DNA of 64,000 bases from Hydractinia symbiolongicarpus (Eukaryota > Cnidaria > Hydrozoa > Anthoathecata > Hydractiniidae): positions 16,193,001 through 16,257,000 of the forward strand of contig NC_079885.1 of assembly GCF_029227915.1 (NCBI RefSeq). Reading direction: 5' to 3'. The position numbers and the translations under genes were made by a program. Below the pieces are notes generated by a model. It had not been told where the DNA came from, did no database searches, and was given only the letters and a program-made list of their open reading frames with translations. Positions 34,683 to 47,065 of the stretch are shown piece after piece (position 1 is the stretch's first letter; each line of letters starts with the position of its first letter).

Positions 34683-35132
34683 ATTGACTTTTTCACGTTA
34701 CATTATTTATCATTACGACTGTGATGTATCTTTTTTACGCAATAGCCGCTGAGTAAATCAAGTAAGGGACGTGATTGGAAGTTTCTTTCCCTTCAAAACG
34801 GCTACAATCTGGCTGCAATAAATGTGCCACGTCGCAAATGAATGGATTACGAGCGTCAGACAAAGAAAATGGCGATGTAGTTAATTTGCTAATTAACTTT
34901 GTCATATGAAAATTAAGTCTATAAGTGCCCTAGATTGCCTTCGTTGGAACTTTTTACTGGAAATCTTAAAGCGCATTATTGTCGTAACGAATCGATAGCG
35001 CTTAAAAAGCGCTTTCAAATGCACATAAACACGATCTATTTCCGATCACCCAGTCAAGAAATATGACCTTTAAAGTTTGAACCATTTTCGATGTAATGTG
35101 CTAAAAAAACGTAGATATCTGCCCGTATGCTT

Positions 35133-35251
35133 GTCTACGACCATACCACGATGAACACACCTGTTCTCGTTCGATCACGGAAGTTAAGCATCGTCGGGCC
35201 GGGATAGTACTTGGATGGGGGACCGCCTCGGAACTCCCGGTGTCGTAGGCT
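35133..35251 (+). rRNA. 5S rRNA: 5S rRNA, copy 62 (class Q)
   Basis: C39T, G97C; upstream TAAAAAAA. Lacks the C92T of its counterpart, copy 40. Confidence 0.97.
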
Positions 35252-35701
35252 AATGACTTTTTCACGTTACATTATTTATCATTACGACTGTGACGTATCT
35301 TTTTTACGCAATAGCCGCTGAGTAAATCAAGTAAGGGACAGGATTAGAAATTGCTTTCCCTTCAAAACGGCTACAATCTTGCTGCAATAAATGCGCCACG
35401 TCGCAAATGAATGGATTAGGAGCATCAGAAAAAGAAAATGGCGATGTAGTTGCTTTGCTAATTAACTTTGTCATATGAAAATTAAGTCTGCAAGTACCCT
35501 TGATTGCCTTCGTTGGAACTTTTTACCGGAAATCTTAAAGCGCATTATTGTCGTAAAGAATCGATAGCGCTTAAAAAGCGCTTTCAAATGCACATAAACA
35601 CGACCTATTTCCGATCACCCAGTCAAGAAATATGACCTTTAAAGTTTGAACCATTTTAGATGTAATGTGCTAATAAATCGTAGATATCTGCCCGTATGCT
35701 T

Positions 35702-35820
35702 GTCTACGACCATACCACGATGAACACACCTGTTCTCGTCCGATCACGGAAGTTAAGCATCGTCGGGTCGGGATAGTACTTGGATGGGGCACCGCCTGGG
35801 AACTCCCGGCGGCGTAGGCT
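35702..35820 (+). rRNA. 5S rRNA: 5S rRNA, copy 63 (class R)
   Basis: C67T, G89C, T109C, T111G. Followed by TTTTTTAGGC as after copy 41. Confidence 0.97.
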
Positions 35821-36270
35821 ATTGACTTTTTCACGTTACATTATTTATCATTACGACTGTGACGTATCTTTTTTAGGCAATAGCCGCTGAGTAAATCAAG
35901 TAAGGGAAGTGATTAGAAGTTTCTTTCCCTTCAAAACGGCTACAATCTGGCTGCAATAAATGCGCCACGTCGCAAATGAATGGATTACGAGCGTCAGACA
36001 AAGAAAATGGCGATGTAGTTAATTTGCTAATTAACTTTGTCATATGAAAATTAAGTCTGCAAGTACCCTAGATTGCCTTCGTTGAAACTTTTTACCGGAA
36101 ATCTTAAAGCGCCTTATTGTCGTAAAGAATCGATAGCGCTTAGAAAGAGCTTTCAAATGCACATAAACACGATCTATTTCCGATCACCCAGTCAAGAAAT
36201 TTGACCTTTAAAGTTTAAACCATTTTCGATATAATGTGCTAATAAATCGTAGATATCTGCCCGTATGCTT

Positions 36271-36389
36271 TTATACGACTATACCACGATGAACACACCT
36301 GTTCTCGTCCGATCACGGAAGTTAAGCATCGTCGGGCCGGGATAGTACTTGGATGGGGAACTGCCTGGGAACTTCCGGTGTCGTAGGCT
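36271..36389 (+). rRNA. 5S rRNA: 5S rRNA variant, copy 64 (V start on class S body)
   Basis: G1T, C3A, C10T with G89A, C92T, C104T. The upstream spacer is that of copy 42 and lacks the 8-bp deletion, so a short V tract covering about -10 to nt 10 sits between S-type flanks. A gene conversion product, or two close crossovers. Confidence 0.88.
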
Positions 36390-36839
36390 ATTGACTTTTT
36401 CACGTTTTATTATTTATCATTACGACTGTGACGTATCTTTTTTACGCAATAGCCGCTGAGTAAATCAAGTAAAGGACATGATTAGAAGTTTCTTTCCCTT
36501 AAAAAAGGCTACAATCTTGCTGCAATAAATGCGCCACGTCGCAAATGAATGGATTAAGAGCGTCAGACAAAGAAAATGGCGATGTAGTTACTTTGCTAAT
36601 TAACTTTGTCATATGAAAATTAAGTCTGAAAGTACACTAGATTGCCTTCGTTGGAACTTTTTACCGGTAATCTTAAAGCGCATGGTTGTCGTTAATAATG
36701 GATAGCGCTTGAAAAGAGCTTTCAAATGCACAAAAACACGACCTATTTCGGATAATCCAGTCAAGAAATATGACCTTTAAAGTTTAAACAATTTTCGATG
36801 TAATGTGCTAATAAATCGTCGATATCTGCCCGTTTGTTT

Positions 36840-36958
36840 GTCTACGACCATACCACGATGAACACACCTGTTTTCGTCCGATCACGGAAGTTAAGCATCG
36901 TCGGGCCGGGATAGTACTTGGATGGGGCACCGCCTGGGAACTCCCGGTGTTGTAGGCT
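36840..36958 (+). rRNA. 5S rRNA: 5S rRNA, copy 65 (class P)
   Basis: C34T, G89C, C112T, as copy 44 at an offset of 12042 bp; the counterpart of copy 43 is missing between 64 and 65. Confidence 0.97.
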
Positions 36959-37408
36959 ATTGACTTTTTCACGTTACATTATTTATCATTACGACTGTGA
37001 TGTATCTTTTTTACGCAATAGCCGCTCAGTAAATCAAGTAAGGGACGTGATTGGAAGTTTCTTTCCCTTCAAAACGGCTACAATCTGGCTGCAATAAATG
37101 CGCCACGTCGCAAAAGAATGTATTACGAGCGTCAGACAAAGAAAATAGCGATGTAGCTAATTTGCTAATTAACTTTGTCATATGAAAATTAAGTCTGCAA
37201 GTACCCTAGATTGCCTTCGTTGGAACTTTTTACCGGAAATCTTAAAGCGCATTATTGTCGTAACGAATCGATACCGCTTAAAAAGCGCTTTCAAATGCAC
37301 ATAAACACGATCTATTTCCGATCACCCAGTCAAGAAATATGACCTTTAAAGTTTGAACCATTTTCGATGTAATGTGCTAAAAAAACGTAGATATCTGCCC
37401 GTATGCTT

Positions 37409-37527
37409 GTCTACGACCATACCACGATGAACACACCTGTTCTCGTTCGATCACGGAAGTTAAGCATCGTCGGGCCGGGATAGAACTTGGATGGGGGACC
37501 GCCTCGGAACTCCCGGTGTCGTAGGCT
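37409..37527 (+). rRNA. 5S rRNA: 5S rRNA, copy 66 (class Q)
   Basis: C39T, T76A, G97C; upstream TAAAAAAA. Unfused counterpart of copy 45: a normal ATTGAC-T5 follows. Confidence 0.97.
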
Positions 37528-37977
37528 ATTGACTTTTTCACGTTACATTATTTATCATTACGACTGTGACGTATCTTTTTTACGCAATAGCCGCTGAGTA
37601 AATCAAGTAAGGGACATGATTAGAAATTGCTTTCCCTTCAAAACGGCTACAATCTTGCTGCAATAAATGCGCCACGTCGCAAATGAATGGATTAGGAGCA
37701 TCAGAAAAAGAAAATGGCGATGTAGTTGCTTTGCTAATTAACTTTGTCATATGAAAATTAAGTCTGCAAGTACCCTAGATTGCCTTCGTTGGAACTTTTT
37801 ACCGGAAATCTTAAAGCGCATTTTTGTCGTAAAGAATTGATAGCGCTTAAAAAGCGCTTTCAAATGCACATAAACACGACCTATTTCCGATCACCCAGTC
37901 AAGAAATATGACCTTTAAAGTTTGAACCATTTTAGATTTAATGTGCTAATAAATCGTAGATATCTGCCCGTATGCTT

Positions 37978-38096
37978 GTCTACGACCATACCACGATGAA
38001 CACACCTGTTCTCGTCCGATCACGGAAGTTAAGCATCGTCGGGCCGGGATAGTACTTGGATGGGGCACCGCCTGGGAACTCCCGGCGGCGTAGGCT
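37978..38096 (+). rRNA. 5S rRNA: 5S rRNA, copy 67 (class R)
   Basis: G89C, T109C, T111G. Spacer private GATTTAATGTG. Confidence 0.97.
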
Positions 38097-38546
38097 ATTG
38101 ACTTTTTCACGTTACATTATTTATCATTACGACTGTGACGTATCTTTTTTACGCAATAGCCGCTGAGTAAATCAAGTAAGGGACGTGATTAGAAGTTTCT
38201 TTCCCTTCAAAACGGCTACAATCTGGCTGCAATAAATGCGCCACGTCGCAAATGAATGGATTACGAGCGTCAGACAAAGAAAATGGCGATGTAGTTAATT
38301 TGCTAATTAACTTTGTCATATGAAAATTAAGTCTGCAAGTACCCTAGATTGCCTTCGTTGAAACTTTTTACCGGAAATCTTAAAGCGCATTATTGTCGTA
38401 AAGAATCGATAGCGCTTAGAAAGAGCTTTCAAATGCACATAAACACGATCTATTTCCGATCACCCAGTCAAGAAATATGACCTTTAAAGTTTGAACCATT
38501 TTTGATGTAATGTGCTAATAAATCGTAGATATCTGCCCGTATGCTT

Positions 38547-38665
38547 GTCTACGACCATACCACGATGAACACACCTGTTCTCGTTCGATCACGGAAGTTA
38601 AGCATCGTCGGGCCGGGATAGAACTTGGATGGGGGACCGCCTCGGAACTCCCGGTGTCGTAGGCT
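38547..38665 (+). rRNA. 5S rRNA: 5S rRNA, copy 68 (class Q, F-type spacer)
   Basis: C39T, T76A, G97C, but the upstream spacer is F-type (CCATTTTTGATG, TAATAAAT). The switch lies between about 38520 and 38585. Confidence 0.97.
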
Positions 38666-39115
38666 ATTGACTTTTTCACGTTACATTATTTATCATTACG
38701 ACTGTGACGTATCTTTTTTACGCAATAGCCGCTGAGTAAATCAAGTAAGGGACATGATTAGAAATTGCTTTCCCTTCAAAACGGCTACAATCTTGCTGCA
38801 ATAAATGCGCCACGTCGCAAATGAATGGATTAGGAGCATCAGAAAAAGAAAATGGCGATGTAGTTGCTTTGCTAATTAACTTTGTCATATGAAAATTAAG
38901 TCTGCAAGTACCCTAGATTGCCTTCGTTGGAACTTTTTACCGGAAATCTTAAAGCGCATTTTTGTCGTAAAGAATTGATAGCGCTTAAAAAGCGCTTTCA
39001 AATGCACATAAACACGACCTATTTCCGATCACCCAGTCAAGAAATATGACCTTTAAAGTTTGAACCATTTTAGATGTAATGTGCTAATAAATCGTAGATA
39101 TCTGCCCGTATGCTT

Positions 39116-39234
39116 GTCTACGACCATACCACGATGAACACACCTGTTCTCGTCCGATCACGGAAGTTAAGCATCGTCGGGCCGGGATAGTACTTGGATG
39201 GGGCACCGCCTGGGAACTCCCGGCGGCGTAGGCT
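39116..39234 (+). rRNA. 5S rRNA: 5S rRNA, copy 69 (class R)
   Basis: G89C, T109C, T111G. Confidence 0.97.
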
Positions 39235-39684
39235 ATTGACTTTTTCACGTTACATTATTTATCATTACGACTGTGACGTATCTTTTTTACGCAATAGCCG
39301 CTGAGTAAATCAAGTAAGGGACGTGATTAGAAGTTTCTTTCCCTTCAAAACGGCTACAATCTGGCTGCAATAAATGCGCCACGTCGCAAATGAATGGATT
39401 ACGAGCGTCAGACAAAGAAAATGGCGATGTAGTTAATTTGCTAATTAACTTTGTCATATGAAAATTAAGTCTGCAAGTACCCTAGATTGCCTTCGTTGAA
39501 ACTTTTTACCGGAAATCTTAAAGCGCATTATTGTCGTAACGAATCGATACCGCTTAAAAAGCGCTTTTAAATGCACATAAACACGATCTATTTCCGATCA
39601 CCCAGTCAAGAAATATGACCTTTAAAGTTTGAACCATTTTCGATGTAATGTGCTAAAAAAACGTAGATAACTGCCCGTATGCTT

Positions 39685-39803
39685 GTCTACGACCATACCA
39701 CGATGAACACACCTGTTCTCGTTCGATCACGGAAGTTAAGCATCGTCGGGCCGGGATAGAACTTGGATGGGGGACCGCCTCGGAACTCCCGGTGTCGTAG
39801 GCT
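39685..39803 (+). rRNA. 5S rRNA: 5S rRNA, copy 70 (class Q, mosaic spacer)
   Basis: C39T, T76A, G97C. Spacer is F-type to about 39537, then Q-type (AACGAATCGATACCGC, TAAAAAAA). Private GATAACTGCC upstream. Confidence 0.97.
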
Positions 39804-40253
39804 ATTGACTTTTTCACGTTACATTATTTATCATTACGACTGTGACGTATCTTTTTTACGCAATAGCCGCTGAGTAAATCAAGTAAGGGACATGATTAGA
39901 AATTGCTTTCCCTTCAAAACGGCTACAATCTTGCTGCAATAAATGCGCCACGTCGCAAATGAATGGATTAGGAGCATCAGAAAAAGAAAATGGCGATGTA
40001 GTTGCTTTGCTAATTAACTTTGTCATATGAAAATTAAGTCTGCAAGTACCCTAGATTGCCTTCGTTGGAACTTTTTACCGGAAATCTTAAAGCGCATTTT
40101 TGTCGTAAAGAATTGATAGCGCTTAAAAAGCGCTTTCAAATGCACATAAACACGACCTATTTCCGATCACCCAGTCAAGAAATATGACCTTTAAAGTTTG
40201 AACCATTTTAGATGTAATGTGCTAATAAATCGTAGATATCTGCCCGTATGCTT

Positions 40254-40372
40254 GTCTACGACCATACCACGATGAACACACCTGTTCTCGTCCGATCACG
40301 GAAGTTAAGCATCGTCGGGCCGGGATAGTACTTGGATGGGGCACCGCCTGGGAACTCCCGGCGGCGTAGGCT
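40254..40372 (+). rRNA. 5S rRNA: 5S rRNA, copy 71 (class R)
   Basis: G89C, T109C, T111G. Confidence 0.97.
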
Positions 40373-40822
40373 ATTGACTTTTTCACGTTACATTATTTAT
40401 CATTACGACTGTGACGTATCTTTTTTACGCAATACCCGCTGAGTAAATCAAGTAAGGGACGTGATTAGAAGTTTCTTTCCCTTCAAAACGGCTACAATCT
40501 GGCTGCAATAAATGCGCCACGTCGCAAATGAATGGATTACGAGCGTCAGACAAAGAAAATGGCGATGTAGTTAATTTGCTAATTAACTTTGTCATATGAA
40601 AATTAAGTCTGCAAGTACCCTAGATTGCCTTCGTTGAAACTTTTTACCGGAAATCTTAAAGCGCATTATTGTCGTAAAGAATCGATAGCGCTTAGAAAGA
40701 GCTTTCAAATGCACATAAACACGATCTATTTCCGATCACCCAGTCAGGAAATATGACCTTTAAAGTTTGAACCATTTTTGATGTAATGTGCTAATAAATC
40801 GTAGATATCTGCCCGTATGCTT

Positions 40823-40941
40823 GTCTACGACCATACCACGATGAACACACCTGTTCTCGTTTGATCACGGAAGTTAAGCATCGTCGGGCCGGGATAGAAC
40901 TTGGATGGGGGACCGCCTCGGAACTCCCGGTGTCGTAGGCT
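40823..40941 (+). rRNA. 5S rRNA: 5S rRNA, copy 72 (class Q, F-type spacer)
   Basis: C39T, C40T (private, loop C), T76A, G97C; F-type upstream spacer as at copy 68. Confidence 0.97.
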
Positions 40942-41391
40942 ATTGACTTTTTCACGTTACATTATTTATCATTACGACTGTGACGTATCTTTTTTACGCA
41001 ATAGCCGCTGAGTAAATCAAGTAAGGGACATGATTAGAAATTGCTTTCCCTTCAAAACGGCTACAATCTTGCTGCAATAAATGCGCCACGTCGCAAATGA
41101 ATGGATTAGGAGCATCAGAAAAAGAAAATGGCGATGTAGTTGCTTTGCTAATTAACTTTGTCATATGAAAATTAAGTCTGCAAGTACCCTAGATTGCCTT
41201 CGTTGGAACTTTTTACCGGAAATCTTAAAGCGCATTTTTGTCGTAAAGAATTGATAGCGCTTAAAAAGCGCTTTCAAATGCACATAAACACGACCTATTT
41301 CCGATCACCCAGTCAAGAAATATGACCTTTAAAGTTTGAACCATTTTAGATGTAATGTGCTAATAAATCGTAGATATCTGCCCGTATGCTT

Positions 41392-41510
41392 GTCTACGAC
41401 CATACCACGATGAACACACCTGTTCTCGTCCGATCACGGAAGTTAAGCATCGTCGGGCCGGGATAGTACTTGGATGGGGCACCGCCTGGGAACTCCCGGC
41501 GGCGTAGGCT
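41392..41510 (+). rRNA. 5S rRNA: 5S rRNA, copy 73 (class R)
   Basis: G89C, T109C, T111G. R then F then K here repeats copies 46-48. Confidence 0.97.
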
Positions 41511-41960
41511 ATTGACTTTTTCACGTTACATTATTTATCATTACGACTGTGACGTATCTTTTTTACGCAATAGCCGCTGAGTAAATCAAGTAAGGGACGT
41601 GATTAGAAGTTTCTTTCCCTTCAAAACGGCTACAATCTGGCTGCAATAAATGCGCCACGTCGCAAATGAATGGATTACGAGCGTCAGACAAAGAAAATGG
41701 CGATGTAGTTAATTTGCTAATTAACTTTGTCATATGAAAATTAAGTCTGCAAGTACCCTAGATTGCCTTCGTTGAAACTTTTTACCGGAAATCTTAAAGC
41801 GCATTATTGTCGTAAAGAATCGATAGCGCTTAGAAAGAGCTTTCAAATGCACATAAACACGATCTATTTCCGATCACCCAGTCAAGAAATATGACCTTTA
41901 AAGTTTGAACCATTTTTGATGTAATGTGCTAATAAATCGTAGATATCTGCCCGTATGCTT

Positions 41961-42079
41961 GTCTACGACCATACCACGATGAACACACCTGTTCTCGTCC
42001 GATCACGGAAGTTAAGCATCGTCGGGCCGGGATAGTACTTGGATGGGGGACCGCCTTGGAACTGCCGGTGTCGTAGGCT
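41961..42079 (+). rRNA. 5S rRNA: 5S rRNA, copy 74 (class F)
   Basis: G97T, C104G. Confidence 0.97.
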
Positions 42080-42529
42080 ATTGACTTTTTCACGTTAAAT
42101 TATTTATCATTACGACTGTGACGTATCTTTTTTACGCAATAGCCGCTGAGTAAATCAAGTAAGGGACGTGATTAGAAGTTTCTTTCCCTTCAAAACGGCT
42201 ACGATCTGGCTGCAATAAATGCGCCACGTAGCAAATGAATGTATTACGAGCGTCAGACAAAGAAAATGGCGATGTAGTTAATTTGCTAATTAACTTTGTC
42301 ATATGAAAATTAAGTCTGAAAGTACCCTAGATTGCCTTCGTTGGAACTTTTTACCGGAAGTTTTAAAGCGCATGGTTGTCGTAAATAATGGATAGTGCTT
42401 GAAAAGAGCTTTCAATTGCACATAAACACGACCTATTTCGGATAATCCAGTCAAGAAATATGACCTTTAAAGTTTGAACCATTTTCGATGTAATGTGCTA
42501 ATAAATCGTAAATATCTGCCAGTATGCTT

Positions 42530-42648
42530 GTCTACGACCATACCACGATGAGCACACCTGTTCTCGTCCGATCACGGAAGTTAAGCATCGTCGGGCCGAG
42601 ATAGTAATTGGATGGGGAACCGCCTGGGAACTCCCGGTGTCGTAGGCT
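42530..42648 (+). rRNA. 5S rRNA: 5S rRNA, copy 75 (class K)
   Basis: A23G, G70A, C78A, G89A. C78A adjoins box C and loop E; A23G is in loop B. Both private. Upstream CTGCCAGTATGC as at copy 11. Confidence 0.95.
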
Positions 42649-43090
42649 ATTGACTTTTTCACGTTACATTATTTATCATTACGACTGTGACGTATCTTTT
42701 TTACGCAATAGCCGCTGGGTAAATCAAGTAAGGGACGTGATTATAAGTTTCTTCCCCTTCAAAACGGCTAAAATCTGGCTGCAATAAATGCGCCACGTCG
42801 CAGATGAATGGATTAAGAGCGTCAGACATGCGATGCAGTTACTTTGCTAATTAACTTTGTCATATGAAAATTAAGTCTGAAAGTACCCTAGATTGCCTTC
42901 GTTAGAACTTTTTACCGGAAATCTTAAAGGGCATGGTTGTCGTAAATAATGGGTAGCTCTTGAAAAGAGCTTTCAAATGCACATAAACACGACCTATTTT
43001 GGATAATCCCGTCAAGAAATATGACCTTTAAAGTTTGAACCATTTTCGATGTAATGTGCTAATAAATCGTAAATATCTGCCGGTATGCTT

Positions 43091-43209
43091 GTCTACGACC
43101 ATACCACGATGAACACACCTGTTCTCGTCCGATCACGGAAGTTAAGCATCGTCGGGCCGAGATAGTACTTGGATGGGGAACCGCCTGGGAACTCCCGGTG
43201 TCGTAGGCT
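43091..43209 (+). rRNA. 5S rRNA: 5S rRNA, copy 76 (class K after V-type spacer)
   Basis: G70A, G89A with a normal 5' end, yet its spacer carries the V marks (8-bp deletion, GGGCATGG, AGCTCTT hairpin). The switch to K type is between about 43040 and 43074. The expected V gene is absent: V spacer joined to K gene, the converse of copy 64. Confidence 0.97.
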
Positions 43210-43659
43210 ATTGACTTTTTCACGTTACATTATTTATCATTACGACTGTGACGTATCTTTTTTACGCAATAGCCGCTGGGTAAATCAAGTAAGGGACGTG
43301 ATTATAAGTTTCTTCCCCTTCAAAACGGCTAAAATCTGGCTGCAATAAATGCGCCACGTCGCAAATGAATGGATTACGAGCGTCAGACAAAGAAAATGGC
43401 GATGTAGTTAATTTGCTAATTAACTTTGTCATATGAAAATTAAGTCTGCAAGTACCCTAGATTGCCTTCGTTGGAACTTTTTACCGGAAATCTTAAAGCG
43501 CATTATTGTCGTAAAGAATCGATAGCGCTTAAAAAGAGCTTTCAAATGCACATAAACACGACCTATTTCCGATCACCCAGTCAAGAAATATGACCTTTAA
43601 ATTTTGAACTATTTGCGATGTAATGTGCTAATAAATCGTAGATATCTTCCCGTATGCTT

Positions 43660-43778
43660 GTCTACGACCATACCACGATGAACACACCTGTTCTCGTCCG
43701 ATCACGGAAGTTAAGCATCGTCGGGCCGGGATAGTACTTGGATGGGGCACCGCCTGGGAACTCCCGGTGTCGTAGGCT
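43660..43778 (+). rRNA. 5S rRNA: 5S rRNA, copy 77 (class A)
   Basis: G89C only. Opens the second 7-unit repeat. Confidence 0.97.
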
Positions 43779-44228
43779 ATTGACTTTTTCACGTTACATT
43801 ATTTATCATTACAACTGTGACGTATCTTTTTTACGCAATAGACGCTGAGTAAATCAAGTAAGGGACGTGATTAGAAGTTTCTTTCCCTTCAAAACGGCTA
43901 CAATCTTGCTGCAATAAATGCGCCACGACGCAAGTGAATGCATTACGAGCGTCAGACAAAGAAAATGGCGATGTAGTTAATTTGCTAATTAACTTTGTCA
44001 TATGAAAATTAAGTCTGAAAGTACCCTTGATTGCCTTCGTTGGAACTTTTTACCGGAAATCTTAAAGCGCATGGTTGTCGTAAATAATGGATAGCGCTTG
44101 AAAAGAGCTTTCAAATGCACATAAACACGACCTATTTCGGATAATCTAGTCAGGAAATATGACCTTTAAAGTTTAAACCATTTTCGATGTAATGTGCTAA
44201 TAAATCGTAGATATCTGCCCGTTTGTTT

Positions 44229-44347
44229 GTCTACGACCATACCACGATGAACACACATGTTCTCGTCCGATCACGGAAGTTAAACATCGTCGGGGCGGGA
44301 TAGTACTTGGAGGGGGAACCGCCTGGGAACTCCCGGTGTCGTAGGCT
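44229..44347 (+). rRNA. 5S rRNA: 5S rRNA, copy 78 (class B)
   Basis: C29A, G56A, C67G, T84G, G89A. Confidence 0.95.
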
Positions 44348-44797
44348 ATTGACTTTTTCACGTTACATTATTTATCATTACGACTGTGACGTATCTTTTT
44401 TACGCAATAGACGCTGAGTAAATCAAGTAAGGGACATGATTTGAAGTTGCTTTCCCTTCAAAACGGCTACAATCTTGCTGCAATAAATGCGCCACGTCGC
44501 AAATGAATGGATTACGAGCATCAAACAAAGAAAATGGCGATGTAGTTGCTTTGCTAATTAACTTTGTCATATGAAAATTAAGTCTGCAAGTACCCTAGAT
44601 TGCCTTCGTTGGAACTTTTTACCGGAAATCTTAAAGCGCATTATTGTCGTAAAGAATTGATAGCGCTTAAAAAGCGCTTTCAAATGCACATAAACACGAC
44701 CTATTTCCGATCACCCAGTCAAGAAATATGACCTTTAAAGTTTGAACCATTTTAGATGTAATGTGCTAATAAATCGTAGATATCTGCCCGTATGCTT

Positions 44798-44916
44798 GTC
44801 TACGACCATACCACGATGAACACACCTGTTCTCGTCCGATCACGGAAGTTAAGCATCGTCGGGCCGTGATAGTACTTGGATGGGACACCGCCTGGGAACT
44901 CCCGGCGGCGTAGGCT
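44798..44916 (+). rRNA. 5S rRNA: 5S rRNA, copy 79 (class D)
   Basis: G70T (private, opposes C105 in helix V), G88A, G89C, T109C, T111G. Confidence 0.96.
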
Positions 44917-45366
44917 ATTGACTTTTTCACGTTACATTATTTATCATTACGACTGTGACGTATCTTTTTTACGCAATAGCCGCTGAGTAAATCAAGTAAG
45001 GGACGTGATTAGAAGTTTCTTTCCCTTCAAAACGGCTACAATCTGGCTGCAATAAATGCGCCACGTCGCAAATGAATGGATTACGAGCGTCAGACAAAGA
45101 AAATGGCCATGTAGTTAATTTGCTAATTAACTTTGTCATATGAAAATTAAGTCTGCAAGTACCCTAGATTGCCTTCGTTGAAACTTTTTACCGGAAATCT
45201 TAAAGCGCATTATTGTCGTAAAGAATCGATAGCGCTTAGAAAGAGCTTTCAAATGCACATAAACACGATCTATTGCCGATCACCCAGTCAAGAAATATGA
45301 CCTTTAAAGTTTGAACCATTTTTGATGTAATGTGCTAATAAATCGTAGATATCTGCCCGTATGCTT

Positions 45367-45485
45367 GTCTACGACCATACCACGATGAACACACCTGTTC
45401 TCGTCCGATCACGGAAGTTAAGCATCGTCGGGCCGGGATAGTACTTGGATGGGGGACCGCCTTGGAACTGCCGGTGTCGTAGGCT
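45367..45485 (+). rRNA. 5S rRNA: 5S rRNA, copy 80 (class F)
   Basis: G97T, C104G. Spacer private CTATTGCCGATC. Confidence 0.97.
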
Positions 45486-45935
45486 ATTGACTTTTTCACG
45501 TTAAATTATTTATCATTACGACTGTGACGTATCTTTTTTACGCAATAGCCGCTGAGTAAATCAAGTAAGGGACGTGATTAGAAGTTTCTTTCCCTTCAAA
45601 ACGGCTACGATCTGGCTGCAATAAATGCGCCACGTAGCAAATGAATGTATTACGAGCGTCAGACAAAGAAAATGGCGATGTAGTTAATTTGCTAATTAAC
45701 TTTGTCATATGAAAATTAAGTCTGAAAGTACCCTAGATTGCCTTCGTTGGAACTTTTTACCGGAAGTTTTAAAGCGCATGGTTGTCGTAAATAATGGATA
45801 GTGCTTGAAAAGAGCTTTCAATTGCACATAAACACGACCTATTTCGGATAATCCAGTCAAGAAATATGACCTTTAAAGTTTGAACCATTTTCGATGTAAT
45901 GTGCTAATAAATCGTAAATATCTGCCGGTATTCTT

Positions 45936-46054
45936 GTCTACGACCATACCACGATGAACACACCTGTTCTCGTCCGATCACGGAAGTTAAGCATCGTCGG
46001 GCCGAGATAGTACTTGGATGGGGAACCGCCTGGGAACTCCCGGTGTCGTAGGCT
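45936..46054 (+). rRNA. 5S rRNA: 5S rRNA, copy 81 (class K)
   Basis: G70A, G89A. Private GGTATTCTTG just before the start. Confidence 0.97.
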
Positions 46055-46496
46055 ATTGACTTTTTCACGTTACATTATTTATCATTACGACTGTGACGTA
46101 TCTTTTTTACGCAATAGCCGCTGGGTAAATCAAGTAAGGGACGTGATTATAAGTTTCTTCCCCTTCAAAACGGCTAAAATCTGGCTGCAATAAATGCGCC
46201 ACGTCGCAGATGAATGGATTAAGAGCGTCAGACATGCGATGCAGTTACTTTGCTAATTAACTTTGTCATATGAAAATTAAGTCTGAAAGTACCCTAGATT
46301 GCCTTCGTTAGAACTTTTTACCGGAAATCTTAAAGGGCATGGTTGTCGTAAATAATGGGTAGCTCTTGAAAAGAGCTTTCAAATGCACATAAACACGACC
46401 TATTTTGGATAATCCCGTCAAGAAATATGACCTTTAAAGTTTGAACCATTTTCGATGTAATGTGCTAATAAATCGTAGATATCTGCCCGTATGCTT

Positions 46497-46615
46497 TTAT
46501 ACGACTATACCACGATGAACACACCTGTTCTCGTCCGATCACGGAAGTTAAGCATCGTCGGGCCGGGATAGTACTTGGATGGGGGACCGCCTTGGAACTG
46601 CCGGTGTCGTAGGCT
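46497..46615 (+). rRNA. 5S rRNA: 5S rRNA variant, copy 82 (class V)
   Basis: G1T, C3A, C10T, G97T, C104G; 8-bp-deleted spacer. Spacer mark CTATTTTGGATAATCCC is shared with the unit before copy 76. Confidence 0.88.
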
Positions 46616-47065
46616 ATTGACTTTTTCACGTTAAATTATTTATCATTACGACTGTGACGTATCTTTTTTACGCAATAGCCGCTGAGTAAATCAAGTAAGG
46701 GACGTGATTAGAAGTTTCTTTCCCTTCAAAACGGCTACGATCTGGCTGCAATAAATGCGCCACGTAGCAAATGAATGGATTACGAGCGTCAGACAAAGAA
46801 AATGGCGATGTAGTTAATTTGCTAATTAACTTTGTCATATGAAAATTAAGTCTGAAAGTACCCTAGATTGCCTTCGTTGGAACTTTTTACCGGAAGTTTT
46901 AAAGCGCATGGTTGTCGTAAATAATGGATAGTGCTTGAAAAGAGCTTTCAATTGCACATAAACACGACCTATTTCGGATAATCCAGTCAAGAAATATGAC
47001 CTTTAAAGTTTGAACCATTTTCGATGTAATGTGCTAATAAATCGTAAATATCTGCCGGTATGCTT

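Larger units (their letters stand above)
34182..36260 (+). repeat. segmental duplicate of 21571-23649 (offset 12611 bp)
   Basis: From GAGTGAATCAAG at 34182 this segment follows 21571 onward through the P-Q-R genes 61-63 and the S-type spacer. It ends between about 36248 and 36264, where the sequence becomes V-type. Confidence 0.9.
37409..41960 (+). repeat. higher-order repeat: Q-R dimer, 1138 bp, four copies
   Basis: Copies 66-67, 68-69, 70-71 and 72-73. The Q units differ in how much F-type spacer they carry: 68 and 72 are F-type up to the start region, 70 switches within the spacer near 39538, and 66 is Q-type throughout. The breakpoints record separate exchanges during dimer growth. Confidence 0.92.
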
